Made by a program: the position numbers and the translations under genes. DNA of 64,000 bases, from positions 992,001-1,056,000 of the forward strand of contig NC_015138.1 in the NCBI RefSeq assembly GCF_000176855.2. Direction: 5' to 3'. A model generated the notes under the pieces. That model worked only from the letters and a program-made list of their open reading frames with translations. It searched no databases and was not told where the DNA came from. Below are positions 1-8,451 of this stretch, one piece after another. The stretch's first letter is position 1. Each line of letters starts with the position of its first letter. Source of the stretch: Paracidovorax avenae ATCC 19860 (lineage in GTDB: Bacteria > Pseudomonadota > Gammaproteobacteria > Burkholderiales > Burkholderiaceae_C).

Positions 1-6
1 CTAGTT

Positions 7-26
7 CATCATCATGCTTGATGATG
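7..26. repeat. Inverted repeat downstream of tetR-type gene
   Basis: Perfect 8-bp arms CATCATCA and TGATGATG separated by TGCT, just past the stop codon of the minus-strand TetR gene. There is no T-run, so it is a poor intrinsic terminator. Its ATCATC/GATGAT half-sites recur in the palindrome at 674-699, so it could be a second operator; that is inference. Confidence 0.4.
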
Positions 27-45
27 TTGGTTGTATTTCTTAAAA

Positions 46-627
46 TCATTTTTGCGGGATTTCCGAGATCAGATGTTCCCTCAGCACAGCCAGGATCTCG
101 TCCGAGAGCGCCGGGCGCCCGGACGCCGTGGCCCGCGCCAGCACCATGCCGCCGACCATGGTGGCCAGCATCTGCATGGCACGCGCACGGCCCTCGGCGC
201 TGGGTTCCGCGGATGGTCCCAGTCCTTCGGCCACCCGGGCAAATCGTTCGATGTTGCGCTCTATGCCCTGGGCGAACACCTCGGAAAGTTCGCCGCCCGC
301 ACGCGCGGCGTCCACTGCCAGCGCCGCGACCGGGCAGCCTTCGCCAGGATGGTCGCGGTGCTCTGGCGACAGGTAGCTCGCCACCCGGGCTGCCAGGCCT
401 GCAGGCTGGTCGTTTGAAATCGACCATTCGAAAGCGAGAGCGCAGGCTTCGCGCACCAGTGCATCCTTGCTCTCGAAATGCCGGTACAGGCCACCGTGGG
501 TGAGGCCTGCGCCGCGGGTGATCTCTGCCACCCCCACGCCTTCCAATCCATGCTCCCGGTACAGGCGTGCAGCCGTCTCCAGGATGTTCCTGCGGTTTGC
601 GGAGGACTGCGCCTTGGACACTTTCAT
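46..627 (-). CDS. TetR/AcrR family transcriptional regulator
   Basis: A 193-residue DNA-binding repressor, normal length for the family. Residues about 12-58 form the TetR helix-turn-helix region, with the typical stretch GLTHGGLYRHFESKDALVREA. The C-terminal half is the ligand-binding and dimer part and does not identify the inducer. The ATG is preceded by a clear AAGGAG five bases upstream, which fixes the start. It is transcribed away from a ketoacyl-ACP synthase gene, and the gap holds a 26-bp palindrome (674-699), so it probably controls itself and that neighbour. Family is clear from sequence; the target is inference. Confidence 0.85.
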   Translation of the reverse strand: MKVSKAQSSANRRNILETAARLYREHGLEGVGVAEITRGAGLTHGGLYRHFESKDALVREACALAFEWSISNDQPAGLAARVASYLSPEHRDHPGEGCPVAALAVDAARAGGELSEVFAQGIERNIERFARVAEGLGPSAEPSAEGRARAMQMLATMVGGMVLARATASGRPALSDEILAVLREHLISEIPQK

Positions 628-673
628 GGAAACTCCTTATTGATGACGTTTGTACGCAATGTGGCCGCGCCGG

Positions 674-699
674 ATTATGATGATGGATATCATCTTAAT
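674..699. promoter_or_regulatory. Candidate TetR operator (palindrome)
   Basis: ATTATGATGAT, spacer GGAT, ATCATCTTAAT: 10 of 11 positions are symmetric. It lies between the divergent TetR and ketoacyl-ACP synthase genes, where such repressors usually bind. No binding evidence beyond symmetry and position. Confidence 0.5.
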
Positions 700-767
700 T
701 GGCACGATCTTCCATGTTTTCTGCATCCACTCCCGCCATCGGCGACAGCGGCCACCATTCCCCTCCC

Positions 768-2063
768 ATGGCGGGTCATCCGGGCAGGCCTCGCGTGGTC
801 ATCACCGGCATGGGCCTGGTATGCCCGCTGGGTTGCGGGGCAGAACTGGCGTGGCGGCGGCTTCTGGAGGGCCGTTCGGGCCTGCGGCGCCTGCCTGATG
901 CCGTGGTGGAAGGTCTGGATGCGGCAGTCGGCGGCACGGTGCCGACCCCGGCGGAAGATGCCGAAGGGGGCTGGGAGCCCGGCGTGACGGCGTCCGCCAA
1001 AGACCTGCGCAAGATGGATCGTTTCATTCCCATGGCCCTGGAGGCGGCACGGCAGGCGCTTGCGCAGGCCGCCTGGGCTCCGGCGGACCCGCGTTCCAGG
1101 GAGCGAACTGCCACCGTGATCGCCTCAGGTATCGGCGGCTTCGGGGCCATCGCCGAGGCCGTGCGCACCACCGATGGGCGCGGTCCTCAGCGCCTTTCGC
1201 CTTTCACGGTGCCGTCTTTTCTCGTCAACCTGGCTGCTGGCCATGTGTCGATCCGCCACGGTTTCCAGGGCCCGCTGGGCGCACCCGTGACGGCCTGCGC
1301 CGCGGGCGTGCAGGCGCTGGGCGACGGAGCCCGGATGATCCGGGCCGGGGAGGCCGACGTGGCCGTCTGCGGTGGCACGGAAGCTGCCATCGACCGCGTC
1401 AGCCTGGGTGGATTCGCCGCAGCGAAAGCCCTGTCCACCGCGTTCGCGGACCGGCCGGACCAGGCCTCCCGGCCCTTCGATGCCGCGCGCGACGGGTTCG
1501 TGATGGGGGAGGGGGCCGGCGTTTTGGTGCTCGAATCGCTGGACCACGCGCTCGCGCGCGGCGCGGTGCCGCTGGCCGAGGTGGTGGGTTACGGCACGTC
1601 CGCCGACGCACACCACATCACCTCCGGGCCGGAGGACGGCGACGGCGCGCGGCGCGCCATGGCGCTGGCCCTGGCACAGGCGGGGCTGGCGCCGGAGCAG
1701 GTGCAGTACCTGAACGCCCACGCCACCTCCACCTACGTGGGCGACCGAGGGGAACTGGCCGCGGTCCGCAGCCTGTTCGGGCTCGGAGGAACGGTCGCGA
1801 TCAGCTCGACCAAGGCTGCCACGGGTCACCTGCTGGGTGCTGCCGGGGCGGTGGCCGCCATCTTCACGGCGCTGGCGCTGCGCGACCAGGTGGTGCCCGC
1901 GACACGCAACCTCGTGCAACCCGATGCGCTCGCCGAGGGCCTCGACCTGGTGGCCGGAAGCGCACGTCCGATGCCGCTGCAACACGCCCTGGTCAACGGG
2001 TTCGGCTTCGGCGGTGTGAACGCCTCTCTGGTGCTCGGACGCTGGGCGCCCGGGGATTCCTGA
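768..2063 (+). CDS. Beta-ketoacyl-ACP synthase (FabF/KAS II-like)
   Basis: Condensing enzyme that extends an acyl chain with malonyl-ACP. The thiolase-fold signatures are present: RVVITGMGLVCPLG at the N terminus, the nucleophile cysteine in VTACAAGVQAL, the first histidine in NAHATSTYVGD, and the lysine and second histidine in SSTKAATGHLLGAAG, so Cys-His-His is intact. About 431 residues from this start, near the usual 410-420. No ATG here has a good ribosome site; 768 gives a normal FabF N terminus, while ATG at 714 or TTG at 699 would add 18 or 23 residues. It stands alone, without acpP or fabG, and faces a TetR gene, so it may serve a regulated, specialised lipid or polyketide step rather than housekeeping synthesis. 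That role is inference. Confidence 0.8.
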   Translation: MAGHPGRPRVVITGMGLVCPLGCGAELAWRRLLEGRSGLRRLPDAVVEGLDAAVGGTVPTPAEDAEGGWEPGVTASAKDLRKMDRFIPMALEAARQALAQAAWAPADPRSRERTATVIASGIGGFGAIAEAVRTTDGRGPQRLSPFTVPSFLVNLAAGHVSIRHGFQGPLGAPVTACAAGVQALGDGARMIRAGEADVAVCGGTEAAIDRVSLGGFAAAKALSTAFADRPDQASRPFDAARDGFVMGEGAGVLVLESLDHALARGAVPLAEVVGYGTSADAHHITSGPEDGDGARRAMALALAQAGLAPEQVQYLNAHATSTYVGDRGELAAVRSLFGLGGTVAISSTKAATGHLLGAAGAVAAIFTALALRDQVVPATRNLVQPDALAEGLDLVAGSARPMPLQHALVNGFGFGGVNASLVLGRWAPGDS

Positions 2064-2112
2064 TGCCGGGGGCTTTCGCCGCGGCGCTGGTGGACATGGG
2101 CGAGGCAGGGGC

Positions 2113-2781
2113 TCACTCCTCGCCATCCAGCTCTGTGAAGAACGCCGCAGCCGGAACATGGACCAGTTCCGAAGCCGAAAGGCCGGTCCGGCGGGCGTGC
2201 CGCACCGCCATGGCATATCCGAGCGCATAGCCTGCATGGCGCGGAAGCGTGTCCGGCTGGGTCCCGTAGAACCACTGCGCATGTCCATAGTCCGTCCGGT
2301 CCCGGTGCGCGCGGGCGAGTGGAACGATCGTCTCGAGCCGGGCCGGTGACAGCGAATGCGCATAAAACGGCGGACCGCTGCTCCCGAATTCCGATTCGAA
2401 CAGGCACGCCAGCCCTTCGCTGACCAGGGCTTCCCCCAGCGTGTTCCCGTAGCCCGGGCCGCCCCAGCGTGCGCAGTGGTGCAGCTCGTGGGCCAGCAGG
2501 CTGCGCAGGGCGTGGCCGAACGCCGTGGGGTCGGCCTCGTGGCGACGCACGTCGATGGGCAGGAACACGCGGTGAGCGGATGGCGTGTACCCGCCTGCGC
2601 CCAGTTCCGCAATGGTGGAAGCGGGATCGTGATAGACCACCACATCGACGCCCTGCAGCGGCAGCCGCGGCACCACGGATGCCGTCACGGGCTCCAGTGC
2701 CGCGCGCAGGGCGTCCACGTGGTTGCCCAGTTCATTGCCTGCGTTCAGCACGTGGATCGCAACGACAGGGGTCGGTGGCAT
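2113..2781 (-). CDS. Predicted Zn-dependent protease, DUF2268-like
   Basis: A 222-residue protein with a metalloprotease motif LLAHELHHCARWGG (HExxH, residues about 90-103), followed about 20 residues later by a glutamate in GEALVSEGLACLF, the arrangement of a gluzincin. This matches the DUF2268 predicted protease family. There is no signal peptide, so it is probably cytosolic. It lies 30 bases downstream of the hexR-like gene on the same strand and is likely co-transcribed with it. Substrate unknown. Its right side converges on the ketoacyl-ACP synthase gene. Confidence 0.7.
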   Translation of the reverse strand: MPPTPVVAIHVLNAGNELGNHVDALRAALEPVTASVVPRLPLQGVDVVVYHDPASTIAELGAGGYTPSAHRVFLPIDVRRHEADPTAFGHALRSLLAHELHHCARWGGPGYGNTLGEALVSEGLACLFESEFGSSGPPFYAHSLSPARLETIVPLARAHRDRTDYGHAQWFYGTQPDTLPRHAGYALGYAMAVRHARRTGLSASELVHVPAAAFFTELDGEE

Positions 2782-2811
2782 CGCGTGGTTCCGGGAGAGG
2801 GCGGGAGGGCT

Positions 2812-3657
2812 TCACGTATAGCGCTTGGCCCGGAGGTTGTCCTTCATCTGCTGCAGGCGCGGCTGTAGCGGCTCGCCGATGCGCAGTGCCACGCAGGTGG
2901 CGAGCACGTCGATGATGAGCAGGTGCAGCAGGCGCGAAACCATCGGGCTGTAGCGGTCGTAGCCCTCCGGATGGTCGGCCGCCAGGTGGATGTGGCAGGC
3001 GCTGGCGAGGGGCGAGCCGCTGGCGGTGATGGCGATGGTGGTGGCGCCGTTCTTGCGGGCGATATCGGCTGCGTCCATCAGGTCGCGCGTGCGGCCGGAG
3101 TTGGAGACGATCACCACGCAGTCGCCCGGCCCCAGCAGGGTGGCGCTCATGACCTGCATGTGGCCGTCGCTGGTCGAAAGACTGGTCACGCCCAGCCGGA
3201 AGAACTTGTGCTGCGCGTCCTGCGCCACGATGCCCGAATTGCCCGCGCCGTAGAACTCGATCCGCCGGCCCGTCTGCCAGGTGGCTGCGATCGCCTGCGC
3301 GGCCTGCTCGATGGCCTTGGTGCTCGCCGCGTTGCGGTACTGCAGGAAGGCGGCGACGGCGTTGTCCACGACCTTCACGAGCACGTCGCCGGTCTTGTCG
3401 TCCGCGTCCACGCTGCGGTGGATGAACGGCACGCCCTCGCTCACGCTGCCGGCGAGCTTCAACTTGAAATCTGCCAGCCCGTCATACCCCATGCTGCGGC
3501 AAAACCGCACCACCGTGGGCTTGCTCACCCCCGCCCGCGCCGCCAGCTCCCGCACCGGCAGACGCGCGAACGCACGCGCGTCCTGCAGCACCAGCTGGCC
3601 CACCCGCTGTTCGGCGGGGGCCAGCGAAGGCAGTGAGGCGGTGATGCGCTCGAGCAT
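2812..3657 (-). CDS. hexR: RpiR/HexR family transcriptional regulator
   Basis: About 281 residues: an N-terminal RpiR helix-turn-helix (residues about 1-77, with ARAGVSKPTVVRFCRSMGY) and a C-terminal SIS sugar-isomerase domain (from about residue 125, FYGAGNSGIVAQDAQHKFF) that senses a phosphosugar. In proteobacteria HexR binds 2-keto-3-deoxy-6-phosphogluconate and represses zwf and Entner-Doudoroff genes. Here it sits directly downstream of zwf on the same strand, which supports that role. Start chosen at MLERITASL, the usual family N terminus; upstream starts at 3762 (ATG) or 3780 (TTG) would add unconserved sequence. Family certain; the HexR assignment is from context. Confidence 0.8.
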   Translation of the reverse strand: MLERITASLPSLAPAEQRVGQLVLQDARAFARLPVRELAARAGVSKPTVVRFCRSMGYDGLADFKLKLAGSVSEGVPFIHRSVDADDKTGDVLVKVVDNAVAAFLQYRNAASTKAIEQAAQAIAATWQTGRRIEFYGAGNSGIVAQDAQHKFFRLGVTSLSTSDGHMQVMSATLLGPGDCVVIVSNSGRTRDLMDAADIARKNGATTIAITASGSPLASACHIHLAADHPEGYDRYSPMVSRLLHLLIIDVLATCVALRIGEPLQPRLQQMKDNLRAKRYT

Positions 3658-3863
3658 GTCAGCAGCCCCCCGCGAAGGCTGGAGGGCAATGCGCCTGCCA
3701 CCGTGTCGGCCGAGCCCATTGAGGGGCAGTGGATCGTTGGAGTCGACATGAATGCCGTCCATCGCATTGGTTTCGAACAATGAGCGCCACTGCCCACAGC
3801 CCGTGAAACTGGCGCGGTGTCACCGCTCCGATGGCCGCGGAGCAGGCCACCCCAGCAGACGCC

Positions 3864-3958
3864 GTGGAACCGGCTTCGCCGGGCCACTGGCGTCGTCCCC
3901 CTGCCCGCCGTGCGACGCACGGCGAGAGCGGGGGGAAGCGGCGCAGCCGCTCAGGGGG
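3864..3958. repeat. Hairpin-rich intergenic repeat element
   Basis: The 306-base gap between zwf and hexR (3658-3963) holds no credible gene but this structured element. An outer stem CCCCCTG (3897-3903) pairs with CAGGGGG (3952-3958) and encloses two perfect hairpins: GCCGTGC-GAC-GCACGGC (3907-3923) and AGCGGC-GCA-GCCGCT (3937-3951). A preceding hairpin CCGGC-TTC-GCCGG (3870-3882) is flanked by GTGG and CCAC. This resembles short interspersed repeats I recall from Comamonadaceae intergenic regions; copy number cannot be judged here. It could stabilise or end the zwf message before hexR. Confidence 0.6.
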
Positions 3959-3963
3959 GTGTT

Positions 3964-5430
3964 TCAAGACTCCTCCATCCAGCTATGCCCCTCGCGCGCC
4001 ACCATGGCGCTCGCGGCACTGGGCCCCCAGCTGCCGGCGGCGTAGGGCCGTGGGCCGTCTTCCGAATCGCGCCAGGATTGCATGATGGGCTCAACCCAGC
4101 GCCATGCCGCTTCCTGCTCGTCGGCGCGCACGAAGAGGTTCAGCCGCCCGGCGATCACGTCGAGCAGCAGGCGCTCGTAGGCGCCCACCCGCTCGGTGCC
4201 GAAGCGCTGCTCGAAGTCCAGGTCCAGGTGGACGGGGGCCAGGGCCTGCACTTCGGAGATGCGCATGCCGCGCTTTTCCTGGCCTGCGGCGAAGAGGTGC
4301 AGCGCCACGCCGTCGCGCGGCTGCAGGTGGATCACCAGGCGGTTGGCGCTGCCCAGCGGCGTGCGGTAGATCGCGTGCGGCGTGGGCCGGAAGTTGATGG
4401 CGATATGTGCCTCGTGCGAGGCCAGCCGCTTGCCGGTGCGGACGTAGAACGGCACGCCCGCCCAGCGCCAGTTGGCGATCTCGGTGCGCAGCGCCACGAA
4501 GGTTTCCGTGCGGCTGTCCGAGGGAACGCCGTCTTCCTCGGCATAGCCGCGCACGCGCTCGCCGCCCAGCGAGCCGGCGGTGTACTGGCCGCGCACCACG
4601 TCCCGCGACAGCGTGGCGGGGGTCCAGGGAACCAGAGAGCGCAGCACCTTGAGCTTTTCGTCGCGGATGGCGTCGGCATGGGCGTTGATGGGCGGCTCCA
4701 TGCCGATGGCGCAGAGCAGCTGCAGCGCGTGGTTCTGCACCATGTCGCGCAGCGCGCCCGTGCCGTCGTAGAAGGCTCCGCGCTTTTCCACGCCGAGCTT
4801 CTCGGCCATGGTGATCTCGATGCTGGCCACGGTCTCGCGGCGCCAGAGCGGCTCGAACAGGGCGTTGCCGAAGCGCAGCGCCAGCAGGTTCTGCACCGAC
4901 GGCTTGCCCAGGTAGTGGTCGATGCGGAAGATCTGCTCTTCGTCGAACACGCGGCGCACGGCGGCATTGATGGCGCGGTTGGAGGCCAGGTCGTGGCCCA
5001 GGGGCTTTTCCAGCACCACGCGCGTGTGCGGCGTGGCGAGCCCCGCGGCGCCGAGCTGCTCGCAGGCGGTGGTGAACAGGCCCGGGGCGGTCGCGAGGTA
5101 CATCACCACGGTGTCGGCCTGCCGCTCGGCGAGGCGCGCCCCGAGCGCGGCGTAGTCGGCGGGCTTGGACAGGTCCATGCGCTGGTAGTGGAGCAGGGCG
5201 GCGAAGCGCTCGAACTCCTCGGCGTTGGGGCGCTTGTCGCCTTCCACCGCGGCGAACCGGCTGGCGATGAGTTCGCGGTAGGCCGCATCGCTCAGGTCGT
5301 CCCGCGCCACGCCGATGATGCGGCCTTCCTCCGGCAGCGATCCGTGCCGGAACGCCTGGAAAAGGGCCGGCAGCAGCTTGCGCCATGCCAGGTCGCCCGT
5401 GCCGCCGAACAGGACCAGATCGAAACTCAT
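3964..5430 (-). CDS. zwf: Glucose-6-phosphate 1-dehydrogenase
   Basis: Oxidises glucose 6-phosphate to 6-phosphogluconolactone with NAD(P)+, feeding the Entner-Doudoroff and pentose phosphate routes in the cytosol. 488 residues, normal length. The dinucleotide site is at the N terminus (LVLFGGTGDLAWRKLLPAL) and the substrate and catalytic signature RIDHYLGKPSVQNLLALRF lies near residue 175. The start at MSFDLVLFGG is chosen because the longer frame (to 5502) adds 24 residues of unconserved sequence. It is divergent from tal-pgi, with hexR downstream, so the block is probably co-regulated. Confidence 0.95.
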   Translation of the reverse strand: MSFDLVLFGGTGDLAWRKLLPALFQAFRHGSLPEEGRIIGVARDDLSDAAYRELIASRFAAVEGDKRPNAEEFERFAALLHYQRMDLSKPADYAALGARLAERQADTVVMYLATAPGLFTTACEQLGAAGLATPHTRVVLEKPLGHDLASNRAINAAVRRVFDEEQIFRIDHYLGKPSVQNLLALRFGNALFEPLWRRETVASIEITMAEKLGVEKRGAFYDGTGALRDMVQNHALQLLCAIGMEPPINAHADAIRDEKLKVLRSLVPWTPATLSRDVVRGQYTAGSLGGERVRGYAEEDGVPSDSRTETFVALRTEIANWRWAGVPFYVRTGKRLASHEAHIAINFRPTPHAIYRTPLGSANRLVIHLQPRDGVALHLFAAGQEKRGMRISEVQALAPVHLDLDFEQRFGTERVGAYERLLLDVIAGRLNLFVRADEQEAAWRWVEPIMQSWRDSEDGPRPYAAGSWGPSAASAMVAREGHSWMEES

Positions 5431-5629
5431 TGCTGCTGCGCTCCCGATGTCTGAGGTGGTTGGAGTGAGGAAACCGGGACGGCGGGACAAGCCGCGGTCC
5501 ATGGTGCGATGTTACCGAGTTTCACCTTGAGGTGCCGGCTGACAGGAACTCCGGTTACAACGGGCCTACACTCGCGGGTGGCGCAGCGGGGACATCGCAC
5601 CCCCGCCCCACCCAACCCCGGAGGATTGC
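5431..5629. promoter_or_regulatory. Divergent zwf / tal control region
   Basis: 199 bases between divergent zwf and tal. I see a short palindrome CACCT-TG-AGGTG at 5523-5534 and a strong ribosome site GGAGG just before tal (5621-5625). No convincing -35/-10 pair or HexR consensus stands out to me. It is the obvious place for the promoters of both operons. Confidence 0.4.
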
Positions 5630-6577
5630 ATGAACCAACTCGACGCCCTCAAGCAGGTCACCACGGTGGTGGCCGACACGGGCGATTTCCGACAGCTCGG
5701 CGCCTACCAGCCGCAGGATGCGACCACCAATCCCTCGCTGATCCTCAAGGCGGTGCAGAAGGCCGAGTACGCCCCCCTGCTGCAGGAATCCGTCGAGCGC
5801 TGGCGCGGACGGCCGCTCGACGAGATCATGGACCGGCTGATCGTGCGCTTCGGCTGCGAGATCCTGTCGCTGATTCCCGGGCGCGTCTCCACCGAAGTGG
5901 ACGCCCGCCTCTCGTTCGACACCATGGCCACGGTGACGCGCGGCGAGCGCATCATCGACCTGTACCGGGCCGAGGGCGTGGACACCTCCCGCGTGCTGAT
6001 CAAGATCGCCTCCACCTGGGAAGGCATCGAGGCCGCACGCATCCTGGAGCAGCGCGGCATCCACACCAACCTCACGCTGCTGTTCTCGCCCGTGCAGGCC
6101 GTGGCCTGCGGCGCGGCAAAGGTGCAGCTGATCTCGCCCTTCGTGGGCCGCATCTACGACTGGTACAAGAAGCAGGCCGGCGCGCAGTGGGACGAGGCGG
6201 CGATGTCCGGTGCCAACGACCCCGGCGTGCAGTCGGTGCGCCAGATCTACCAGTACTACAAGCATTTCGGCATCCGCACCGAGGTCATGGGCGCGAGCTT
6301 CCGCAACGTGGGGCAGATCACCGCGCTGGCGGGCTGCGACCTGCTGACCATCGCGCCGGAACTGCTGGCGCAACTGGCCGCGTCGGATGCGCCGCTCACC
6401 CGTGCGCTCGACCCGGACGCCGCACGCAGCCTGGAGCTGCAGCCGGTGCAGTACGACGAGCCCGGCTTCCGCTACGCGCTCAATGCCGATGCCATGGCGA
6501 CCGAGAAGCTGGCCGAGGGCATCCGTGCCTTCGCTGCCGACGCCGCCAGGCTCGAGCAGATGGTTCTCGCCGCTTGA
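5630..6577 (+). CDS. tal: Transaldolase (TalB type)
   Basis: Moves a dihydroxyacetone unit between sedoheptulose 7-phosphate and glyceraldehyde 3-phosphate in the non-oxidative pentose phosphate pathway. 315 residues, the length of the long TalB subfamily. N-terminal [10 protein letters not shown] and the Schiff-base lysine region [16 protein letters not shown] (near residue 130) are intact, as is [11 protein letters not shown] strong GGAGG lies six bases before the ATG. pgi follows 14 bases later, so the two form an operon. Distinct from the short transaldolase-like gene at 17234. Confidence 0.95.
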   Translation: MNQLDALKQVTTVVADTGDFRQLGAYQPQDATTNPSLILKAVQKAEYAPLLQESVERWRGRPLDEIMDRLIVRFGCEILSLIPGRVSTEVDARLSFDTMATVTRGERIIDLYRAEGVDTSRVLIKIASTWEGIEAARILEQRGIHTNLTLLFSPVQAVACGAAKVQLISPFVGRIYDWYKKQAGAQWDEAAMSGANDPGVQSVRQIYQYYKHFGIRTEVMGASFRNVGQITALAGCDLLTIAPELLAQLAASDAPLTRALDPDAARSLELQPVQYDEPGFRYALNADAMATEKLAEGIRAFAADAARLEQMVLAA

Positions 6578-6591
6578 GGAGGGACGCCGCG

Positions 6592-8178
6592 ATGACTCTC
6601 CAAGCTGCCGGACGCGTGCGCTGCGACCGCACCGCCGCCTGGGCCGCGCTGCAGGCCCATTACGATGCCGCGGGCCGTGGGTTCGACATCCGCGATGCCT
6701 TCGCGGCGGATCCGCAGCGTTTCGGGCGCTTCAGCCAGGAAGCGCCGTACGTCTTCGCCGACCTGTCCAAGAACCGCATTGGCGCCGACACCGAAGCCCT
6801 GCTGCTGCAACTGGCCCGCGAATGCGGCCTGGAGGGCTGGCGCGACGCGATGTTCGCGGGCGAGGCGATCAACCACACGGAGCAGCGCGCGGTGATGCAC
6901 TGGCTGCTGCGTGAGCCGGCGCCGGCCGCGCAGCCCGCCGGGAATGAAGCATCCGGCGTGGTGGCCGCCGGCCTGCGCGACGTGCATGCCACCCTGCAGG
7001 CCATGCTGGACTTCGCCGAGCGCGTTCGGGCCGACGGTGCCACCACCGACATCGTGAACATCGGCATCGGCGGCTCCGACCTGGGCCCGTCGATGGTGAC
7101 CAAGGCGCTGGACGACCTGTGCCATCCGGGAAAGCGCCTGCATTTCGTCTCCAACGTGGACGGCGCGGAACTGGGCGGCGTGCTGCGCACGCTGCGCCCG
7201 GAAAGCACGCTGTTCCTGGTCGCCTCCAAGACTTTCACCACCGCCGAGACGATGACCAACGCGCATGCCGCGCGGGCCTGGTTCCTGGCCCAGGGCGGCA
7301 GCGAAGAGGGATTGCAGCGCCACTTCGCCGCGCTGACCACGAACGTGGAGGCCGCGGCCGCCTTCGGCATCCAGACCACGTTCGGGTTCTGGGACTGGGT
7401 GGGCGGGCGGTATTCGCTCTGGTCCGCCATCGGTTTGCCCATCGCGATCGCCGTGGGCGCCGACGGCTTCCGTGGCCTGCTGGCAGGCGCGCACGCGATG
7501 GACGCGCACTTCCGCACCGCGCCGCTGGAGCGCAACCTGCCGGTGCGACTCGGCCTTCTGGATGTCTGGTACCGCAACTTCCACGGCTTCGCGACGCGCA
7601 GCGTGGCGCCCTACAGCCACGCACTGCGCCGGCTGCCGGCCTACCTGCAGCAACTGGAGATGGAGAGCAACGGCAAGGGCGTGGATGCGCAAGGGGAGAC
7701 GCTGCCCTTCGCCACCTCGCCCGTGGTCTGGGGAGAACCCGGCACCAACGGCCAGCACGCTTTCTTCCAGATGATCCACCAGGGACCGGACATCCTGCCG
7801 GTGGAGTTCATCGTGCTGCGCGAACCGGGCCGCGACCTGCCGGAGCAGCATCCCCGCCTCGTGGCCAACGCCCTGGCGCAGGCCAAGGCGCTGATGCAGG
7901 GCAAGGCCAGCGACGACGGCCATCGCCGCTTCACGGGCAACCGGCCCAGCACCTTCCTGGTGCTGGACCGGCTGGATCCCCCGTCGCTGGGCGCGCTGAT
8001 CGCGCTCTACGAGCACCGCGTCTTCGTGAGCGGCGCGCTGTGGGGCATCAACAGCTTCGACCAGTGGGGCGTGGAACTGGGCAAGGTGCTGGCGAAGGAC
8101 CTGGAGCCACGGCTGGCCTCGGGCGATGGCGAGGGGCTGGACGGCTCGACGGCTGGATTGCTGGCTCGCCTGCGATAG
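6592..8178 (+). CDS. pgi: Glucose-6-phosphate isomerase
   Basis: Interconverts glucose 6-phosphate and fructose 6-phosphate. 528 residues, slightly short of the usual 549 but complete. The phosphosugar isomerase signatures are visible: NIGIGGSDLGPSMVTKAL, the FVSNVDGAEL region, the GEPGTNGQHAFFQMIHQG motif with its catalytic histidine, and GINSFDQWGVELGKVLA near the C terminus. Start ATG at 6592 has GAGGA upstream; the same frame is open much further left over tal, which is only a shadow. With zwf and tal it links fructose from the polyol operon to glucose 6-phosphate. Confidence 0.95.
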   Translation: MTLQAAGRVRCDRTAAWAALQAHYDAAGRGFDIRDAFAADPQRFGRFSQEAPYVFADLSKNRIGADTEALLLQLARECGLEGWRDAMFAGEAINHTEQRAVMHWLLREPAPAAQPAGNEASGVVAAGLRDVHATLQAMLDFAERVRADGATTDIVNIGIGGSDLGPSMVTKALDDLCHPGKRLHFVSNVDGAELGGVLRTLRPESTLFLVASKTFTTAETMTNAHAARAWFLAQGGSEEGLQRHFAALTTNVEAAAAFGIQTTFGFWDWVGGRYSLWSAIGLPIAIAVGADGFRGLLAGAHAMDAHFRTAPLERNLPVRLGLLDVWYRNFHGFATRSVAPYSHALRRLPAYLQQLEMESNGKGVDAQGETLPFATSPVVWGEPGTNGQHAFFQMIHQGPDILPVEFIVLREPGRDLPEQHPRLVANALAQAKALMQGKASDDGHRRFTGNRPSTFLVLDRLDPPSLGALIALYEHRVFVSGALWGINSFDQWGVELGKVLAKDLEPRLASGDGEGLDGSTAGLLARLR

Positions 8179-8342
8179 CCGCACGGCGCCAAGGCCAAGG
8201 GAGGGTAAACGGCACACAGCCGTTCGCTCCCCGCTGTGATTGCGTCCAGGTGCAATGCCTGGCGAAGTGCCGGGCACGGGCTGCCGGGCCCGATGGCGTG
8301 GCGGGTAATAGACAGAACGCCGTCTTTACACGGGCTGGACAG

Positions 8343-8368
8343 TAAAAATCGGCGGCGTCCGGGTTTTT
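8343..8368 (+). terminator. Possible weak terminator after pgi
   Basis: A short imperfect stem (AAAAATCGG, loop CGGCGT, CCGGGTTTTT) ends in a run of five T. It lies in the 273-base gap between pgi and the chemoreceptor gene. The stem is weak. Just downstream, TTGGAA and GATAAC about 16 bases apart could be a promoter for the chemoreceptor. Confidence 0.3.
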
Positions 8369-8451
8369 CACCTTTGGAAACATTTAGTCTTGGTTGATAA
8401 CGACTGTTGAGCTTCGGCTCGCCACTTTCGCTTCACTCACCCAAGCCGCCC

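Noticed and set aside
5509..8178. 889-codon open frame covering tal and pgi
   Set aside because: Only the part from 6592 encodes a recognisable protein (Pgi). The first part is out of frame with the real tal gene and is a high-GC artefact.
8208..8224. Hairpin AACGGC-ACACA-GCCGTT as a pgi terminator
   Set aside because: Short stem and no T-run.
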